Shown: positions 24,907 through 33,988, counted from the stretch's first letter. The stretch: DNA of 64,000 nt from an uncultured Mobiluncus sp. (GCF_947254095.1 NZ_CAMYBV010000008.1:32680-96679), one strand, 5' to 3'. Numbers and translations: made by a program. The notes: a model not told the origin generated them from the letters alone.

Positions 24907-26919
24907 ATGGGTTCAACGTTTTCTTCGCTGAACGCCGGATTGACCGGTCTTTATGCAGCCCAACGTCTCATCGAGGTTTCCGGGCAGAACATAAACAACA
25001 TGAACACCCCCGGATACACGCGCCAGCGAGTTGACCAAAAAGCTCTTGGCATCGGTTCCGAACCTTCTATCTGGGCTGGATCAGTACCCCAGGGCGGCGG
25101 CGTAGAGGTTACCGGGGAAAGTCGTTTGGGTGACTTCTTTCTCGACGCGAAACTCCGTTTGGAGACCGGCCGTGCCGCTTCCACAAAACAGGTTTCCAAA
25201 TCCTGGAACGCGATTGAAGCGTCTATGGACGAGTTGGGCAAGATGTCTGTGTCCAACTCACTACGAAACTTTTACAAGTCTTGGGGAGACGTCAACAATT
25301 CTTCGGACAACCGTGGGGCGCGCTCGACCGCCATTGGTAACGCCCAAGCGCTCGTGACCCAGATTCAGACCGGGTACACTCATATCGCCGACCAGTGGAA
25401 GAACGCCAGGCACGAACTGGAAGCCCATGTTTCTGACTTGAATGCCACTATGGATTCCGTGGTAAACCTCAACGACAGGATTCGCAGGGGTACCTTGATG
25501 GGCCAAAACGTCAACCACCTGATTGATGAACGTGACAAGCTCGCCCTGCATATTTCGGAGCTGACTGGGGCCACCGTGCGAAAGTCGAAGGCAATTTACA
25601 CGAAAGAAAATGCCCCGCACCCGTCCATGATTGGGACTGCTTACGAAGATGGCACGATTGAAATTATGCTGTCCGGTAACTCTCTGGTCGGCAAGGACTA
25701 TGCGAACCATTTTGTGGTTTCCGGCTCCTACGATATGCCGGGAATCGATGCGGCTCCGCGCGAGATGTACCAAAAATCTGTCGACGCCCTTACTGCCGGC
25801 GGAAGCGGAAGGAGCTTGGACGATAAATTCACCCACAACGGGATTGAAATCCAGAAATACCAGGCAAAGGTGAGCGTATATACCACTACGGACGCCCCCG
25901 ATCCGTCGAAAGTTGGCCACAAATACGTAGCCTTTTATGACATGGAGGATCATGGCAAGAAAGTCCCTGGCACCGATCAGGAGTTTGCTCTGGGCGATTT
26001 TCATCGCGATGAAGGTCCCGTGCGCTTGACCTGGGACATTGGCGGACATGAAATCGCTATTAAAGAAGGAGTCATCGGCGGTATAGCCCAAAACTTACGA
26101 CCGGCCGAGATTCCCGGAGTGTCCGGAACCATCGGCAAGGGCGGCTCTTGGGCAGAAGCCGGCAAACTCTATAACGACGTGGCCACGAATATCGCCACGG
26201 AAGTCAACGCCATCCACGCCAACGACGTGGCTCAAGGCGGGACAAACAACACCAAGACCCTGGTGACCAAGGAAACCAAGTTCTACAAAGTGGACTTGTC
26301 CGCGCCCGAAACTATTGAAGACCCCCCCGGTTCGGGTAGTTTCGTGAAGAACCCGAACCGCATGACTGACACCGGCACCAAGCTAAAGCGCAGCGACTAC
26401 AAGACTGACGAGCTTTTCGACCGGGCCGTGCAAGACAAGGTGGCAGAACTCGAAAAGAACAATAAAGGCTCTGCCATCGTGTACGAAAACGTGAAGGAAG
26501 ACGGCGGAGACTTCTTTAAGTTTGCCGCCACCGACAACAAACTGCCCGCCGCGATGCGCCTCCAAGTCGCGATTACTGACCCGCAGGCCATCGCCGCCGG
26601 TGTAGAGAAGGCTGGTATCTATGACGGTTCGGTCGCTTTGAGACTGGGAGGCCAGCAGGACGCGCCCACTTCAGCCCTCAACGAATGGGGTAAGTCCGTG
26701 GTGGACATCGGGGTACATGCCTCGGGAGCCTCCGACAAATACAACTTGGCAGAACAGACGCGCCAGATTGCGGAGCAACAGCAAAAGAGCCAGTCCAGTG
26801 TGGACATGAACGAAGAAGTAATGAACCTGATTCGCGGCCAGCACGCCTATGCGGGCGCGGCCAGAATCACCAGCACTGTGAACCAGATGCTGGAGACCCT
26901 TATCAACTTAGGTAGGTGA
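24907..26919 (+). CDS. flgK: FlgK, hook-filament junction protein 1
   Basis: The 670-residue product has the FlgK N-terminus (STFSSLNAGLTGLYAAQRLIEVSGQNINNMNTPGYTRQRV) and C-terminus (SVDMNEEVMNLIRGQHAYAGAARITSTVNQMLETLINLGR). FlgK joins hook to filament together with FlgL. The central region (about 230-560) is longer than in short FlgK proteins and probably surface-exposed. The ATG follows GAAAGGAC. The stop overlaps the flgL GTG, so the two are coupled. Confidence 0.95.
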   Translation: MGSTFSSLNAGLTGLYAAQRLIEVSGQNINNMNTPGYTRQRVDQKALGIGSEPSIWAGSVPQGGGVEVTGESRLGDFFLDAKLRLETGRAASTKQVSKSWNAIEASMDELGKMSVSNSLRNFYKSWGDVNNSSDNRGARSTAIGNAQALVTQIQTGYTHIADQWKNARHELEAHVSDLNATMDSVVNLNDRIRRGTLMGQNVNHLIDERDKLALHISELTGATVRKSKAIYTKENAPHPSMIGTAYEDGTIEIMLSGNSLVGKDYANHFVVSGSYDMPGIDAAPREMYQKSVDALTAGGSGRSLDDKFTHNGIEIQKYQAKVSVYTTTDAPDPSKVGHKYVAFYDMEDHGKKVPGTDQEFALGDFHRDEGPVRLTWDIGGHEIAIKEGVIGGIAQNLRPAEIPGVSGTIGKGGSWAEAGKLYNDVATNIATEVNAIHANDVAQGGTNNTKTLVTKETKFYKVDLSAPETIEDPPGSGSFVKNPNRMTDTGTKLKRSDYKTDELFDRAVQDKVAELEKNNKGSAIVYENVKEDGGDFFKFAATDNKLPAAMRLQVAITDPQAIAAGVEKAGIYDGSVALRLGGQQDAPTSALNEWGKSVVDIGVHASGASDKYNLAEQTRQIAEQQQKSQSSVDMNEEVMNLIRGQHAYAGAARITSTVNQMLETLINLGR

Positions 26920-27908
26920 GTGGCATGATTACCCGCATGACAACCTCGATGATGGCTAGTTCCTCTTTGGCATCCGTGCAGCGAAATTTCGCTCGCTTGG
27001 CCGACGTCAATGAGCAGATGTCCTCTGGTAAACGCATGAAGTTCGCCTCTGACGACCCGGCCTCGTCCGTTTCCTCGATGCGCCTGCGTAAGGAGCTGTC
27101 CGCGGCTGAACAATACCAGCGCAACATTGACGACGCCGCTTCCTGGATGCAAACAGCGGATTCCGCCATGCTTTCCGTGTCAGATATGTACCGCAAGGCC
27201 AAGACCACCCTGATTCATTCCGTGAACTCGGCTAACGGACCCACCTCGCTGCGGGCTCTCGCCGCAGACCTGGAACAGCAGGCTCAAGCCATCATGTCTC
27301 AGACCAATGCCACCTACCTGGGGCGCACAGTTTTCGCTGGAAACTCAGACAAAGGCAGTGTGTTCCGCCCCGGTGTGGACAAAGATGGAAACCGGATTTT
27401 CCTGCCCACCGAGACAGACGAAGTGACCGCTAAGCCCGTCAATCGTCGCATCAACGCCAACACGACACTGCCGGCGAATATGGACGGAAACCAGATTTTT
27501 GGCACCGGTACTATCAAGTGGACCGGCACCCCAGCCACCACTATCGACACTTCCAACAATCCCTCCGCCATGAACCTTTTGACGGAAGCAGCCAAAATTC
27601 TGCGTACCGGAACTCTGGAAGGCGAGAATGCCGACAAACTTCTGGCTATCCAGAACCAGCTCGACAAGAAGGCCCAAGATTTGTATGAAGGCATGTCCAC
27701 GCTAGGGGCACGCCACAAGCAAGTTATCGAGGCTCAAGACAACATTGTTGGGGACCTGCAAGCCGTCAAAAAGCAGCTTTCGGATGTCGAAAACGTCGAT
27801 ATTCAAGCCGCCACGATTGAAATGTCCCTGGCGAATATGGCTTACCAAGCTTCACTTAGCTCAACTCAGCGTGTCGTGCAACCAAGTTTGCTAGACTACT
27901 TACGATGA
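26916..27908 (+). CDS. flgL: FlgL, hook-filament junction protein 2
   Basis: This 330-residue flagellin-related protein has MITRMTTSMMASSSLASVQRNFARLADVNEQMSSGKRMKFASDDPASSV at the start and LSDVENVDIQAATIEMSLANMAYQASLSSTQRVVQPSLLDYL at the end, the D0/D1 coiled-coil helices of FlgL. It caps the hook-filament joint. Two starts compete: GTG at 26916 (GTGA overlap with flgK) or ATG at 26925, which gives 327 residues and has AGGTAGG at good distance. The family usually begins close to MITRMT, so the ATG may be the real one. Confidence 0.93.
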   Translation: MSGMITRMTTSMMASSSLASVQRNFARLADVNEQMSSGKRMKFASDDPASSVSSMRLRKELSAAEQYQRNIDDAASWMQTADSAMLSVSDMYRKAKTTLIHSVNSANGPTSLRALAADLEQQAQAIMSQTNATYLGRTVFAGNSDKGSVFRPGVDKDGNRIFLPTETDEVTAKPVNRRINANTTLPANMDGNQIFGTGTIKWTGTPATTIDTSNNPSAMNLLTEAAKILRTGTLEGENADKLLAIQNQLDKKAQDLYEGMSTLGARHKQVIEAQDNIVGDLQAVKKQLSDVENVDIQAATIEMSLANMAYQASLSSTQRVVQPSLLDYLR

Positions 27909-28357
27909 GCACTAACGACGAAGTTACCGAAAACACTGAAACCGCCGGCGACGGCGAGGATTTTCCGATGCTCAAAATCCGGATGGTTCGGCCCATGCCG
28001 GGCCTGGAAAGCCACCTGGATTTCAGCCTGACCGCAGTGGACGAGACCGGGGTTCTATGGACTTTGAAGTCTGTTATTGACCCCAATGTTCGCCTCTTTG
28101 CGGTTCCGCCGATTGCCTTCTTTGACGGCTACACCCCGATGATTCCCTCCTCAGCGCGGGATCGCGTTGGCTTGAACAAGGGCGAGGAACCTTTCATTCT
28201 CGTCATTGTCCACCCCGCGACGGGGTCCTATCCCCACACGGCAAACCTGCTGGCACCCCTGGTTATCAACCCAGAGAACATGAATGCCCTGCAGGTCGTG
28301 TTAGAGGATCAGGACTGGCCGTTACAGGCACCCATCGGGGACCCCAAGGAATCCTAA
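27905..28357 (+). CDS. fliW: FliW, flagellar assembly factor
   Basis: The 150-residue product fits FliW: a PGLE segment (RPMPGLESHLDFSL), a VLWTLKSVIDPNVRLFAVPPIAFFDGY core and EEPFILVIVHPATGSYPHTANLLAPLVINPENMNALQVVLED. In Bacillus, FliW antagonises CsrA and so links flagellin secretion to translation. No csrA gene follows here, which is unusual for this locus. The ATG overlaps the flgL stop. The N-terminal ~20 residues are acidic and extra. A good hairpin terminator ends the unit. Confidence 0.88.
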   Translation: MSTNDEVTENTETAGDGEDFPMLKIRMVRPMPGLESHLDFSLTAVDETGVLWTLKSVIDPNVRLFAVPPIAFFDGYTPMIPSSARDRVGLNKGEEPFILVIVHPATGSYPHTANLLAPLVINPENMNALQVVLEDQDWPLQAPIGDPKES

Positions 28358-28388
28358 ATTTCAGTTCTTCGGTACCAAGATGACCTTT

Positions 28389-28427
28389 CAGCGCCCCGGC
28401 ACGAGCCGCGGCGCTGGGGTTGTTTTT
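28389..28427 (+). terminator. Rho-independent terminator after fliW
   Basis: CAGCGCC-C-CGGC pairs with GCCG-C-GGCGCTG around an ACGA loop, with one C-C mismatch, followed by GGGTTGTTTTT. It sits between convergent fliW and purD and mainly serves the forward transcript. Confidence 0.8.
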
Positions 28428-29688
28428 AGAACTTAGCTATGTCCGTGCGGTAGTGCGAGTTCTCTAGAGCGATACTTTGCATGGCTTGGTAGGCACGCTG
28501 CCGGGCTTCGTTCAAGTCACTTCCCCGCGCGACTACTGACAGCACCCGTCCCCCGTTGGCAATCAGTTGACCAGCATCGTTGACTTTCGTGCCCGCGTGA
28601 ATAATGTGTACCCCCGGTACCTGGCTCACGGTGTCCAGACCGGTGACGACACCGCCCTTCACAGGTGCCTGCGGATAACCGGAGGCGGCCAGCACCACGT
28701 TCACCACGGCCTCATCGCTGACCTTGAGCTGTGGGGCCGCCGCCAGGTTACCATCGGCTGCCGCTGCCAGCAGCGCCAGCAAATCTGTATCCAGGCGTTC
28801 CAGCACCGACTGCGTTTCCGGATCCCCAAACCGGACGTTGAACTCGACCACCCGCGGCCCGCGCGAGGTCAGAGCCAGACCCACATAAAGCAAACCGATA
28901 AAGTCGCAGCCCTGGTTAGCCAGCACATTACACACCGGGACAGCGATTTCCTGGGCAGTGCGCCGCGCCAGATCCTCCGGAGCCCATGGCAGCGGCGAGT
29001 AGGCACCCATGCCGCCCGTGTTGGGCCCCTCATTGTGGTCGTAAGCACGTTTGTAATCCTGGGCAGCGGGCAGAGCAACCACGTCGTGACCATCACAGAT
29101 GCAGAACACCGAGGCTTCTGGCCCGTCCAAGAATTCTTCGATAACGACCGCGGGTTCGTGGGGATTCGCCATCGCTTCAATGCAGGCGGCGGCGTGAGCC
29201 ACGGCGGTGTCAAAGTCAGACGTCACCACCACGCCTTTCCCGGCGGCTAGGCCGTCTTGCTTGACCACGTAAGGAGCCCCGAAACGCTGCAAAGCATCCC
29301 GAGCCTCGTCCAGAGTACGGCAGGCTACCGAAGCGGCGGTAGCGACCCGAGCTTGGCGCATAATCGTTTTCGCGAACGCTTTGGAGCCCTCCAGGCGGGC
29401 GGCCAGACGTCCGGGACCAAAAACTTTGTACCCCGCCTCCCGCAGGACATCAGCGACCCCTTTGACCAGGGGGGCTTCCGGTCCGACCACCACCAAATCA
29501 GGGTGCAAAGACCGCGCCAGTTCCAACACCTGCGCCGGTTCGTCGATGGCACATCTGACGTTTTCTCCGAGGACAGCGGTGCCGGGATTACCGGGAGCAA
29601 TCCATAACTTGTCCAACAGTGTTGATTTGGCAATAGCCCTGGCCAGCGCGTGTTCGCGCCCGCCGCTTCCCAAAAGTAAAACCTTCAT
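28426..29688 (-). CDS. purD: Phosphoribosylamine-glycine ligase (GAR synthetase)
   Basis: This is a 420-residue ATP-grasp enzyme with the PurD start MKVLLLGSGGREHALARAIAKS, the substrate loop PAAQDYKRAYDHNEGPNTGGMGAYSP and the metal/ATP motif VVEFNVRFGDPETQSVL. It makes glycinamide ribonucleotide from phosphoribosylamine, glycine and ATP in purine synthesis. It is alone on the reverse strand and convergent to fliW. The promoter is unusually close: TTGACA and TAAACT precede the ATG with only 6 bases between the -10 and the start, so the mRNA is probably leaderless. Confidence 0.96.
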   Translation of the reverse strand: MKVLLLGSGGREHALARAIAKSTLLDKLWIAPGNPGTAVLGENVRCAIDEPAQVLELARSLHPDLVVVGPEAPLVKGVADVLREAGYKVFGPGRLAARLEGSKAFAKTIMRQARVATAASVACRTLDEARDALQRFGAPYVVKQDGLAAGKGVVVTSDFDTAVAHAAACIEAMANPHEPAVVIEEFLDGPEASVFCICDGHDVVALPAAQDYKRAYDHNEGPNTGGMGAYSPLPWAPEDLARRTAQEIAVPVCNVLANQGCDFIGLLYVGLALTSRGPRVVEFNVRFGDPETQSVLERLDTDLLALLAAAADGNLAAAPQLKVSDEAVVNVVLAASGYPQAPVKGGVVTGLDTVSQVPGVHIIHAGTKVNDAGQLIANGGRVLSVVARGSDLNEARQRAYQAMQSIALENSHYRTDIAKF

Positions 29689-29694
29689 AATCTC

Positions 29695-29721
29695 AGTTTA
29701 ATAGCTTTTTAGACTTGTCAA
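29695..29721 (-). promoter_or_regulatory. purD promoter, leaderless type
   Basis: TTGACA (29721-29716) and TAAACT (29700-29695) are 15 bases apart; only six bases separate the -10 from the purD ATG. No ribosome binding site fits. Transcription would start at or next to the A of the start codon. Confidence 0.65.
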
Positions 29722-29757
29722 TAATAGGGAACAAAATTTTGCCTTCGGGGCGGCTGT

Positions 29758-29763
29758 TAGGAT
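29758..29763 (+). promoter_or_regulatory. tmk -10 box, leaderless type
   Basis: TAGGAT ends six bases before the tmk ATG, the TANNNT-N6-start geometry of leaderless actinobacterial genes. AGGA inside it could also act as a weak ribosome binding site. A -35 is not clear. Confidence 0.5.
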
Positions 29764-29769
29764 ATTGGT

Positions 29770-30489
29770 ATGTCGTTTACAGAAGCGCTCGGGATGGGCG
29801 AGTTTCGCCCGCAAACCAACGTTGATTTTGGCCGAGTGGTGGAGGTTCGCCCCACCCAGGGTCTATTTGTGGCTTTTGAAGGCTGCGACGGGGTGGGCAA
29901 GACCACCCAAATTGCGCGGGCTGCGTCGTGGGTTCGCCAACAGGGATGGGATGTCATCGAGACGCGCGAGCCCGGCGGGACCGACCTAGGGGTGGCTCTG
30001 CGCCAACTGCTGCTGGACGCGGGGGATGTGTCGGCTCGTGCCGAGGCGCTGCTGTTTGCCGCTGACCGTGCCCAGCACGTGCACAAGCTCATTATTCCCG
30101 CTATTAACGACGGCAAAGTCGTGATTACTGACCGCTATCTGGCTTCCTCCATCGCCTATCAGGGGCACGGGCGGGAGCTCGGAGCCCGAGAAATCCGCGA
30201 TTTGTCCATGTGGGCTACGGGGGGATTGGTGCCAAACCTGACGGTACTGCTAGACCTGGACCCCGAGACGGCGGCGGCTCGCCAGGCTGCCGACACATCC
30301 CTGGGCAGCCCGGATCGGATGGAACGCGCCGGGCTCGACTTTCAAAAGCGGGTTCGGGAGGATTTCCTGCGGATGAGCGAGGGACAGGACACTTGGCTGG
30401 TCGTTGACGCGAGCCTGCCGGTAGAGGAAATCGCCACTCAGGTGCGACTGCGCCTAGCTCAGATGCTGCCGGTCATCAAGTCGTGGTGA
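29770..30489 (+). CDS. tmk: Thymidylate kinase (dTMP kinase)
   Basis: The 239-residue product has the P-loop FVAFEGCDGVGKTTQIARAA (from about residue 34), the DRY motif ITDRYLASSIAYQG and a LID region near SLGSPDRMERAGLDFQKRVREDF. It phosphorylates dTMP to dTDP for DNA synthesis. It is ~30 residues longer than many TMKs because of an N-terminal segment before the P-loop. It directly precedes holB (overlap at the stop), a common actinobacterial pair, and diverges from purD. Confidence 0.95.
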   Translation: MSFTEALGMGEFRPQTNVDFGRVVEVRPTQGLFVAFEGCDGVGKTTQIARAASWVRQQGWDVIETREPGGTDLGVALRQLLLDAGDVSARAEALLFAADRAQHVHKLIIPAINDGKVVITDRYLASSIAYQGHGRELGAREIRDLSMWATGGLVPNLTVLLDLDPETAAARQAADTSLGSPDRMERAGLDFQKRVREDFLRMSEGQDTWLVVDASLPVEEIATQVRLRLAQMLPVIKSW

Positions 30490-31838
30490 GCCGGAAAGTC
30501 ACGGTGAACATGAGTATCAACCCCAGCGGCGGTGTATGGGCTGAGGTAGCCGGTCAGACCCGAGCCATCTCTCAGTTCTCCCAAGCGGCCGCAGCCGCCC
30601 GGGACCTTATCGCGGCCCAAAACCGCCCTGCTGACCTTATGGCCGCGCCGGAAAACGCCGCGCCAGCTGCGCAGACGGACGCCGGCATGAACCTCGCGGC
30701 GATGACACATTCCTGGCTGGTGGTCGGCCCGCCTGGCTCGGGGCGCTCCACCGCCGCCAAAGCCTTCGCGGCCGCCTTGGAATGTGAGGATCCGGACAAT
30801 CCCGGTTGCGGAATCTGCCCGGCCTGCCGAGACGTGCGCCAAGGCACCCATGCCGATGTCAGCGTGATGACCACCGAAATGGTCGAGATCAAGTTTGATG
30901 ATGTGAAAGCCCTGGTCCAACAGGCTTACCGGCGGCCTGTCCGTGGAGAGTGGAACATCATCATCATCGAAGATTACGACCGCATGAGTGAATACAGCTC
31001 CAACCTGCTGCTGAAATCCATTGAAGAACCACCCGAGCGTACCGTGTGGGTGCTGTGCGCCCCCAGCGCCGCCGACGTGCTTTCGACCGTTCGCTCGCGC
31101 ACCCGCCTCGTGCAGCTCACCCTGCCCAGCCCCGCCGCGGTGGCGGAGCTGCTGGTTCGTCAAGATGCCTCCATCAGCCCCGAATTAGCGGCTGAAGTCG
31201 CTGCCGCCGCCGAATCGCACGTGGGACGGGCCCGAGCGCTGGCTTATGACCCGCAGCTGCGCTCTGAACGGCTGGGGGTGCTCCGGATGATTTCGCAAAT
31301 GAACTCCAGCGCCGAGGCGATGTGGACGGCGGCCGCCCTGGTGAAACTGGTAGACAAACAAGCCGAGGCTCTGCGCGGCGCCAACGACCGGGAGGAACGC
31401 GCGAAAGTCCTGGAGGCTTTCGGCGTGGCGGCTGAAACACCCGATTCCCGACTGCCCCGAGATGTGAAGTCAGCTCTGCGGGGAGCCAAGCTCAGCGAGA
31501 CCGATGCGCACCGGCGGGCCCGGCGCGCCAGCTTCGATACTTGGGATCGGGTTTTGGGCGACATTTCGGGCTTTTACCGCGACGTTTTGTTGGCACAAGC
31601 GGGGTCCGCCCAGCCGCGAATCAATCTGTCGAGACCTGCTGGTGAGCTGGTCGATGCTTACGTAGCTCGAGTCGGGACCGGACCGCAGTCCCTAGCCGAA
31701 ACTACAGCCCGTTTAGAGGCGATTCGCAGGGCTAGGCGCCGCCTGATGGGGAACGGCAACACCACCCTGGACATCGAGGCCCTTTGTGTGGAACTGGCGG
31801 ACCGGAATAGGGCAAAATGTAAGGCGAACGGAAGGTAG
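30486..31838 (+). CDS. holB: DNA polymerase III subunit delta prime
   Basis: The product of ~450 residues has a VWAEVAGQTRAI opening, a P-loop-like GPPGSGRSTAAKAF in which Arg replaces the usual Lys, the zinc-binding cysteines of the clamp loader (CEDPDNPGCGICPAC) and SLLLKSIEEPPERTVWVL with the SRTRL sensor region. Delta prime opens the clamp loader for beta-clamp loading and is often not an ATPase, which agrees with the altered P-loop. GTG at 30486 overlaps the tmk stop (GTGA); ATG at 30510 is the alternative start and gives MSINPSGGVWAEV. Confidence 0.92.
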   Translation: MSRKVTVNMSINPSGGVWAEVAGQTRAISQFSQAAAAARDLIAAQNRPADLMAAPENAAPAAQTDAGMNLAAMTHSWLVVGPPGSGRSTAAKAFAAALECEDPDNPGCGICPACRDVRQGTHADVSVMTTEMVEIKFDDVKALVQQAYRRPVRGEWNIIIIEDYDRMSEYSSNLLLKSIEEPPERTVWVLCAPSAADVLSTVRSRTRLVQLTLPSPAAVAELLVRQDASISPELAAEVAAAAESHVGRARALAYDPQLRSERLGVLRMISQMNSSAEAMWTAAALVKLVDKQAEALRGANDREERAKVLEAFGVAAETPDSRLPRDVKSALRGAKLSETDAHRRARRASFDTWDRVLGDISGFYRDVLLAQAGSAQPRINLSRPAGELVDAYVARVGTGPQSLAETTARLEAIRRARRRLMGNGNTTLDIEALCVELADRNRAKCKANGR

Positions 31839-31841
31839 AGA

Positions 31842-33410
31842 ATGAACAAGCTGACAACAGGTTTCGGGATTGTGGCTGCCGTGGGACTGGCGCTGGTGGG
31901 GTTAGCTGGCTGCGCCCCGGAAAAACCCGTGGCACAGCCCTCCAAACCGCCCAGTCCCACCCAAACTGTGGACCAACCTAAACTCGCCGAGTATTACGCT
32001 CAAGACCTGCAGTGGAAGAACTGCGGAGGCGACTTCGAGTGCGCCATGCTGGAAGTGCCCCTCGACTATGACAACCCCCAGGGCGAACACGCCAAAATCG
32101 CGATGAAACGCTTGAACACTGCCAATCGTGAGACACGTATCGGGACGCTCATTATGAACCCCGGCGGGCCCGGCGGCTCCGGACTGGAAAACATGAAACC
32201 CGAAAACGTGGCCTATTTCTTTAGCGACACGGTGCGAAACTACTATGACGTGCTGGGATTTGACCCCCGCGGAGTCGGAGCTTCGCAGCCTGCCATCAAA
32301 TGCCGCACTGACCAGGAACTTGATGAGGATAACTCGACCTATTACGACCTCTCTACCGAAGCCGGACGAGCGGCAGATATCGCCGACTATAAAGCCCTGG
32401 GGGAAAAGTGCCTAAAGAATTCCCCGCAGATGACCCGTTTTGCCAGCACGGAAAACACCGCCCGTGATATGGATATTATGCGGGCCGCGCTCGGCGATGA
32501 AAGGCTGTACTACCTGGGATTTTCTTACGGTACTTACCTGGGTGCGATTTACGCGGACCTTTTTCCGTCCCGGGTGGGACGCATGGTGCTAGACGGAGTG
32601 CTTGACCCGTCCTTGGACATGAACCAGGTTTCGACTCTGCAAGCCAGCGGATTTGAAGCCTCCCTGCGGGAATTCGTGACGCAATGCCAGCAAAAGCACG
32701 CCAAACAATGTCCGCTGCACGGAGACGTGGATTCGGGAATGTCTCAGATCAAATCCCTGCTGGATTCCCTGAAAACCAACCCTATGCCTGCCAAGAGAGG
32801 CCGCGAACTGACCGCCCCCCAAGCCTTCACCGGTCTGATTGGCAATATGTACAACACCGCCTCCTGGTGGCAGCAGCTGTTGCCGGCCCTGTCCCAAGCC
32901 CTAAACGAATCTGACGGCACCGGCCTTCTGAACAGTGCCGATTTTTACAACGAACGCAACGCGGACGGCACGTATCAAAACAACTCCTCCGACGCTTTCA
33001 TGGTTATCAACTCACTGGACTATGAGCCGGTCGGCGACATGGCGCAATGGAAAGCTGACGCGGCAAAGATGGAGGCGGATTATCCCACCATCGGGGAATT
33101 TTTCACGTACAGTTCCCTCGGCGCGGAAAACTGGCCGGTTAAAGCAAAAACCACGGCGAAACGCGAGGTCAATCCCCAGTTGGAGGAAGATATCCTGCTG
33201 ATTGGAACCACCGGTGACCCGGCCACTCCGCTGAAAATGGCTCAGCACACCCGCCAGATGATGGACCATTCCAAACTGTTGACCGTGCAAGGCTGGAATC
33301 ACACAGCATACAACTCCTATGCACCGGGCTGCGTCAAAACCATCACCGACACTTACCTGGTTTCGGGCAAAATCGCGGCCACGAACAGCGAAACCTGCCG
33401 ACTGGATTAG
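31842..33410 (+). CDS. Secreted lipoprotein alpha/beta hydrolase, tripeptidyl-aminopeptidase-like
   Basis: This 522-residue protein has a lipoprotein signal ending LAGC (Cys24), the oxyanion region MNPGGPGGSG (106-114), the nucleophile elbow GFSYG with Ser228, an Asp in TTGDPATPL and a His in QGWNHTAY near the C-terminus. This is the TAP/SlpD-E family layout with a TAP-like C-terminal domain, which in Streptomyces removes N-terminal peptides from secreted proteins. The actual substrate is unknown. GGTAGAG precedes the ATG. It lies 3 bases after holB. Confidence 0.9.
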   Translation: MNKLTTGFGIVAAVGLALVGLAGCAPEKPVAQPSKPPSPTQTVDQPKLAEYYAQDLQWKNCGGDFECAMLEVPLDYDNPQGEHAKIAMKRLNTANRETRIGTLIMNPGGPGGSGLENMKPENVAYFFSDTVRNYYDVLGFDPRGVGASQPAIKCRTDQELDEDNSTYYDLSTEAGRAADIADYKALGEKCLKNSPQMTRFASTENTARDMDIMRAALGDERLYYLGFSYGTYLGAIYADLFPSRVGRMVLDGVLDPSLDMNQVSTLQASGFEASLREFVTQCQQKHAKQCPLHGDVDSGMSQIKSLLDSLKTNPMPAKRGRELTAPQAFTGLIGNMYNTASWWQQLLPALSQALNESDGTGLLNSADFYNERNADGTYQNNSSDAFMVINSLDYEPVGDMAQWKADAAKMEADYPTIGEFFTYSSLGAENWPVKAKTTAKREVNPQLEEDILLIGTTGDPATPLKMAQHTRQMMDHSKLLTVQGWNHTAYNSYAPGCVKTITDTYLVSGKIAATNSETCRLD

Positions 33411-33477
33411 ACGCGCCCGCGGCGCGCTGGTACCGGTAGCGGGGTCTGTTACCGGCCTGCCACCTGCCTGCCACAGT

Positions 33478-33506
33478 TTGGAACAGCCCGTTTTTCAGGC
33501 TAAAAT
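33478..33506 (+). promoter_or_regulatory. Promoter of tRNA-Thr
   Basis: TTGGAA (33478-33483), a 17-base spacer and TAAAAT (33501-33506) lie about 24 bases before the tRNA. It is a good housekeeping promoter match for a stable RNA gene. Confidence 0.65.
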
Positions 33507-33529
33507 AGAACCCGCGCATTTTGCGCACC

Positions 33530-33602
33530 GCCGCCTTAGCTCAGTCGGCAGAGCGATTCACTCGTAATGAATAGGTCGAGAGTTCGATTCTCTCAGGCGG
33601 CT
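33530..33602 (+). tRNA. tRNA-Thr (anticodon CGU)
   Basis: The 73-base cloverleaf has acceptor stem GCCGCCT/AGGCGGC, the D-arm TAGCTCAGTCGGCAGAG, anticodon loop CTCGTAA within ATTCA/TGAAT, and the TTCGATTC T-loop. The anticodon CGT decodes ACG (Thr). The 3' CCA is not encoded. It stands alone, and an accessory patch follows, as often seen at tRNA integration sites. Confidence 0.97.
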
Positions 33603-33608
33603 CCGCGT

Positions 33609-33632
33609 CTTTCGTTGGTATTCCAACGAAAG
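33609..33632 (+). terminator. Perfect hairpin after tRNA-Thr
   Basis: CTTTCGTTGG and CCAACGAAAG form a 10-bp stem with a TATT loop, starting 7 bases after the tRNA. A T tail is lacking; it may define the 3' end of the tRNA transcript. Confidence 0.55.
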
Positions 33633-33745
33633 CTCATGCTAAAGAATAATCAGGCGCGGCAATTAACGATCAATTAACGTCTAGCTAACTGCACTGGTCG
33701 TTACACGTAGATATGCCCACACCCAGAGAGGCACCTCTTACCGTT

Positions 33746-33811
33746 GTAAAACCGCAGCGCAAGTACTGTAGAACCGCAATGAAGTGCTTGTAGAACCGCA
33801 ACGAAATGCCC
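33746..33811 (+). repeat. Three degenerate tandem repeats of 22 bases
   Basis: Units begin at 33746, 33768 and 33790, each of the form GTAGAACCGCAACGAARTGCYY. The core GTANAACCGCA is present in all three. There are no spacers, so this is not a CRISPR array. Confidence 0.8.
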
Positions 33812-33982
33812 TCTAAACCTTGCTGACGTGCAGAATCATTTCATGATAACTTCTACGATTCCACCAAGGATGGGTCGCCATCTTTGGATAATGATTTGCA
33901 GAGATTCGCGGGTGAGCTGAGTGAATTTTGTGAGCTAAGTCATGCCGTAGGTTTACCCCTTTCGAGCTGTAAAGTTATGCGA

Positions 33983-33988
33983 TACACT
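33983..33988 (+). promoter_or_regulatory. higB -10 box, leaderless type
   Basis: TACACT ends six bases before the GTG of the toxin gene. No ribosome binding site is seen. An autoregulatory operator for HigA is expected around here but I cannot define it. Confidence 0.45.

Noticed and set aside
25261..26091. 276-codon reverse-strand frame opposite flgK
   Set aside because: It lies within flgK and has no start signal or recognised family.
33746..33811. CRISPR array
   Set aside because: The three 22-base units are contiguous, without spacers, and no cas genes are near.
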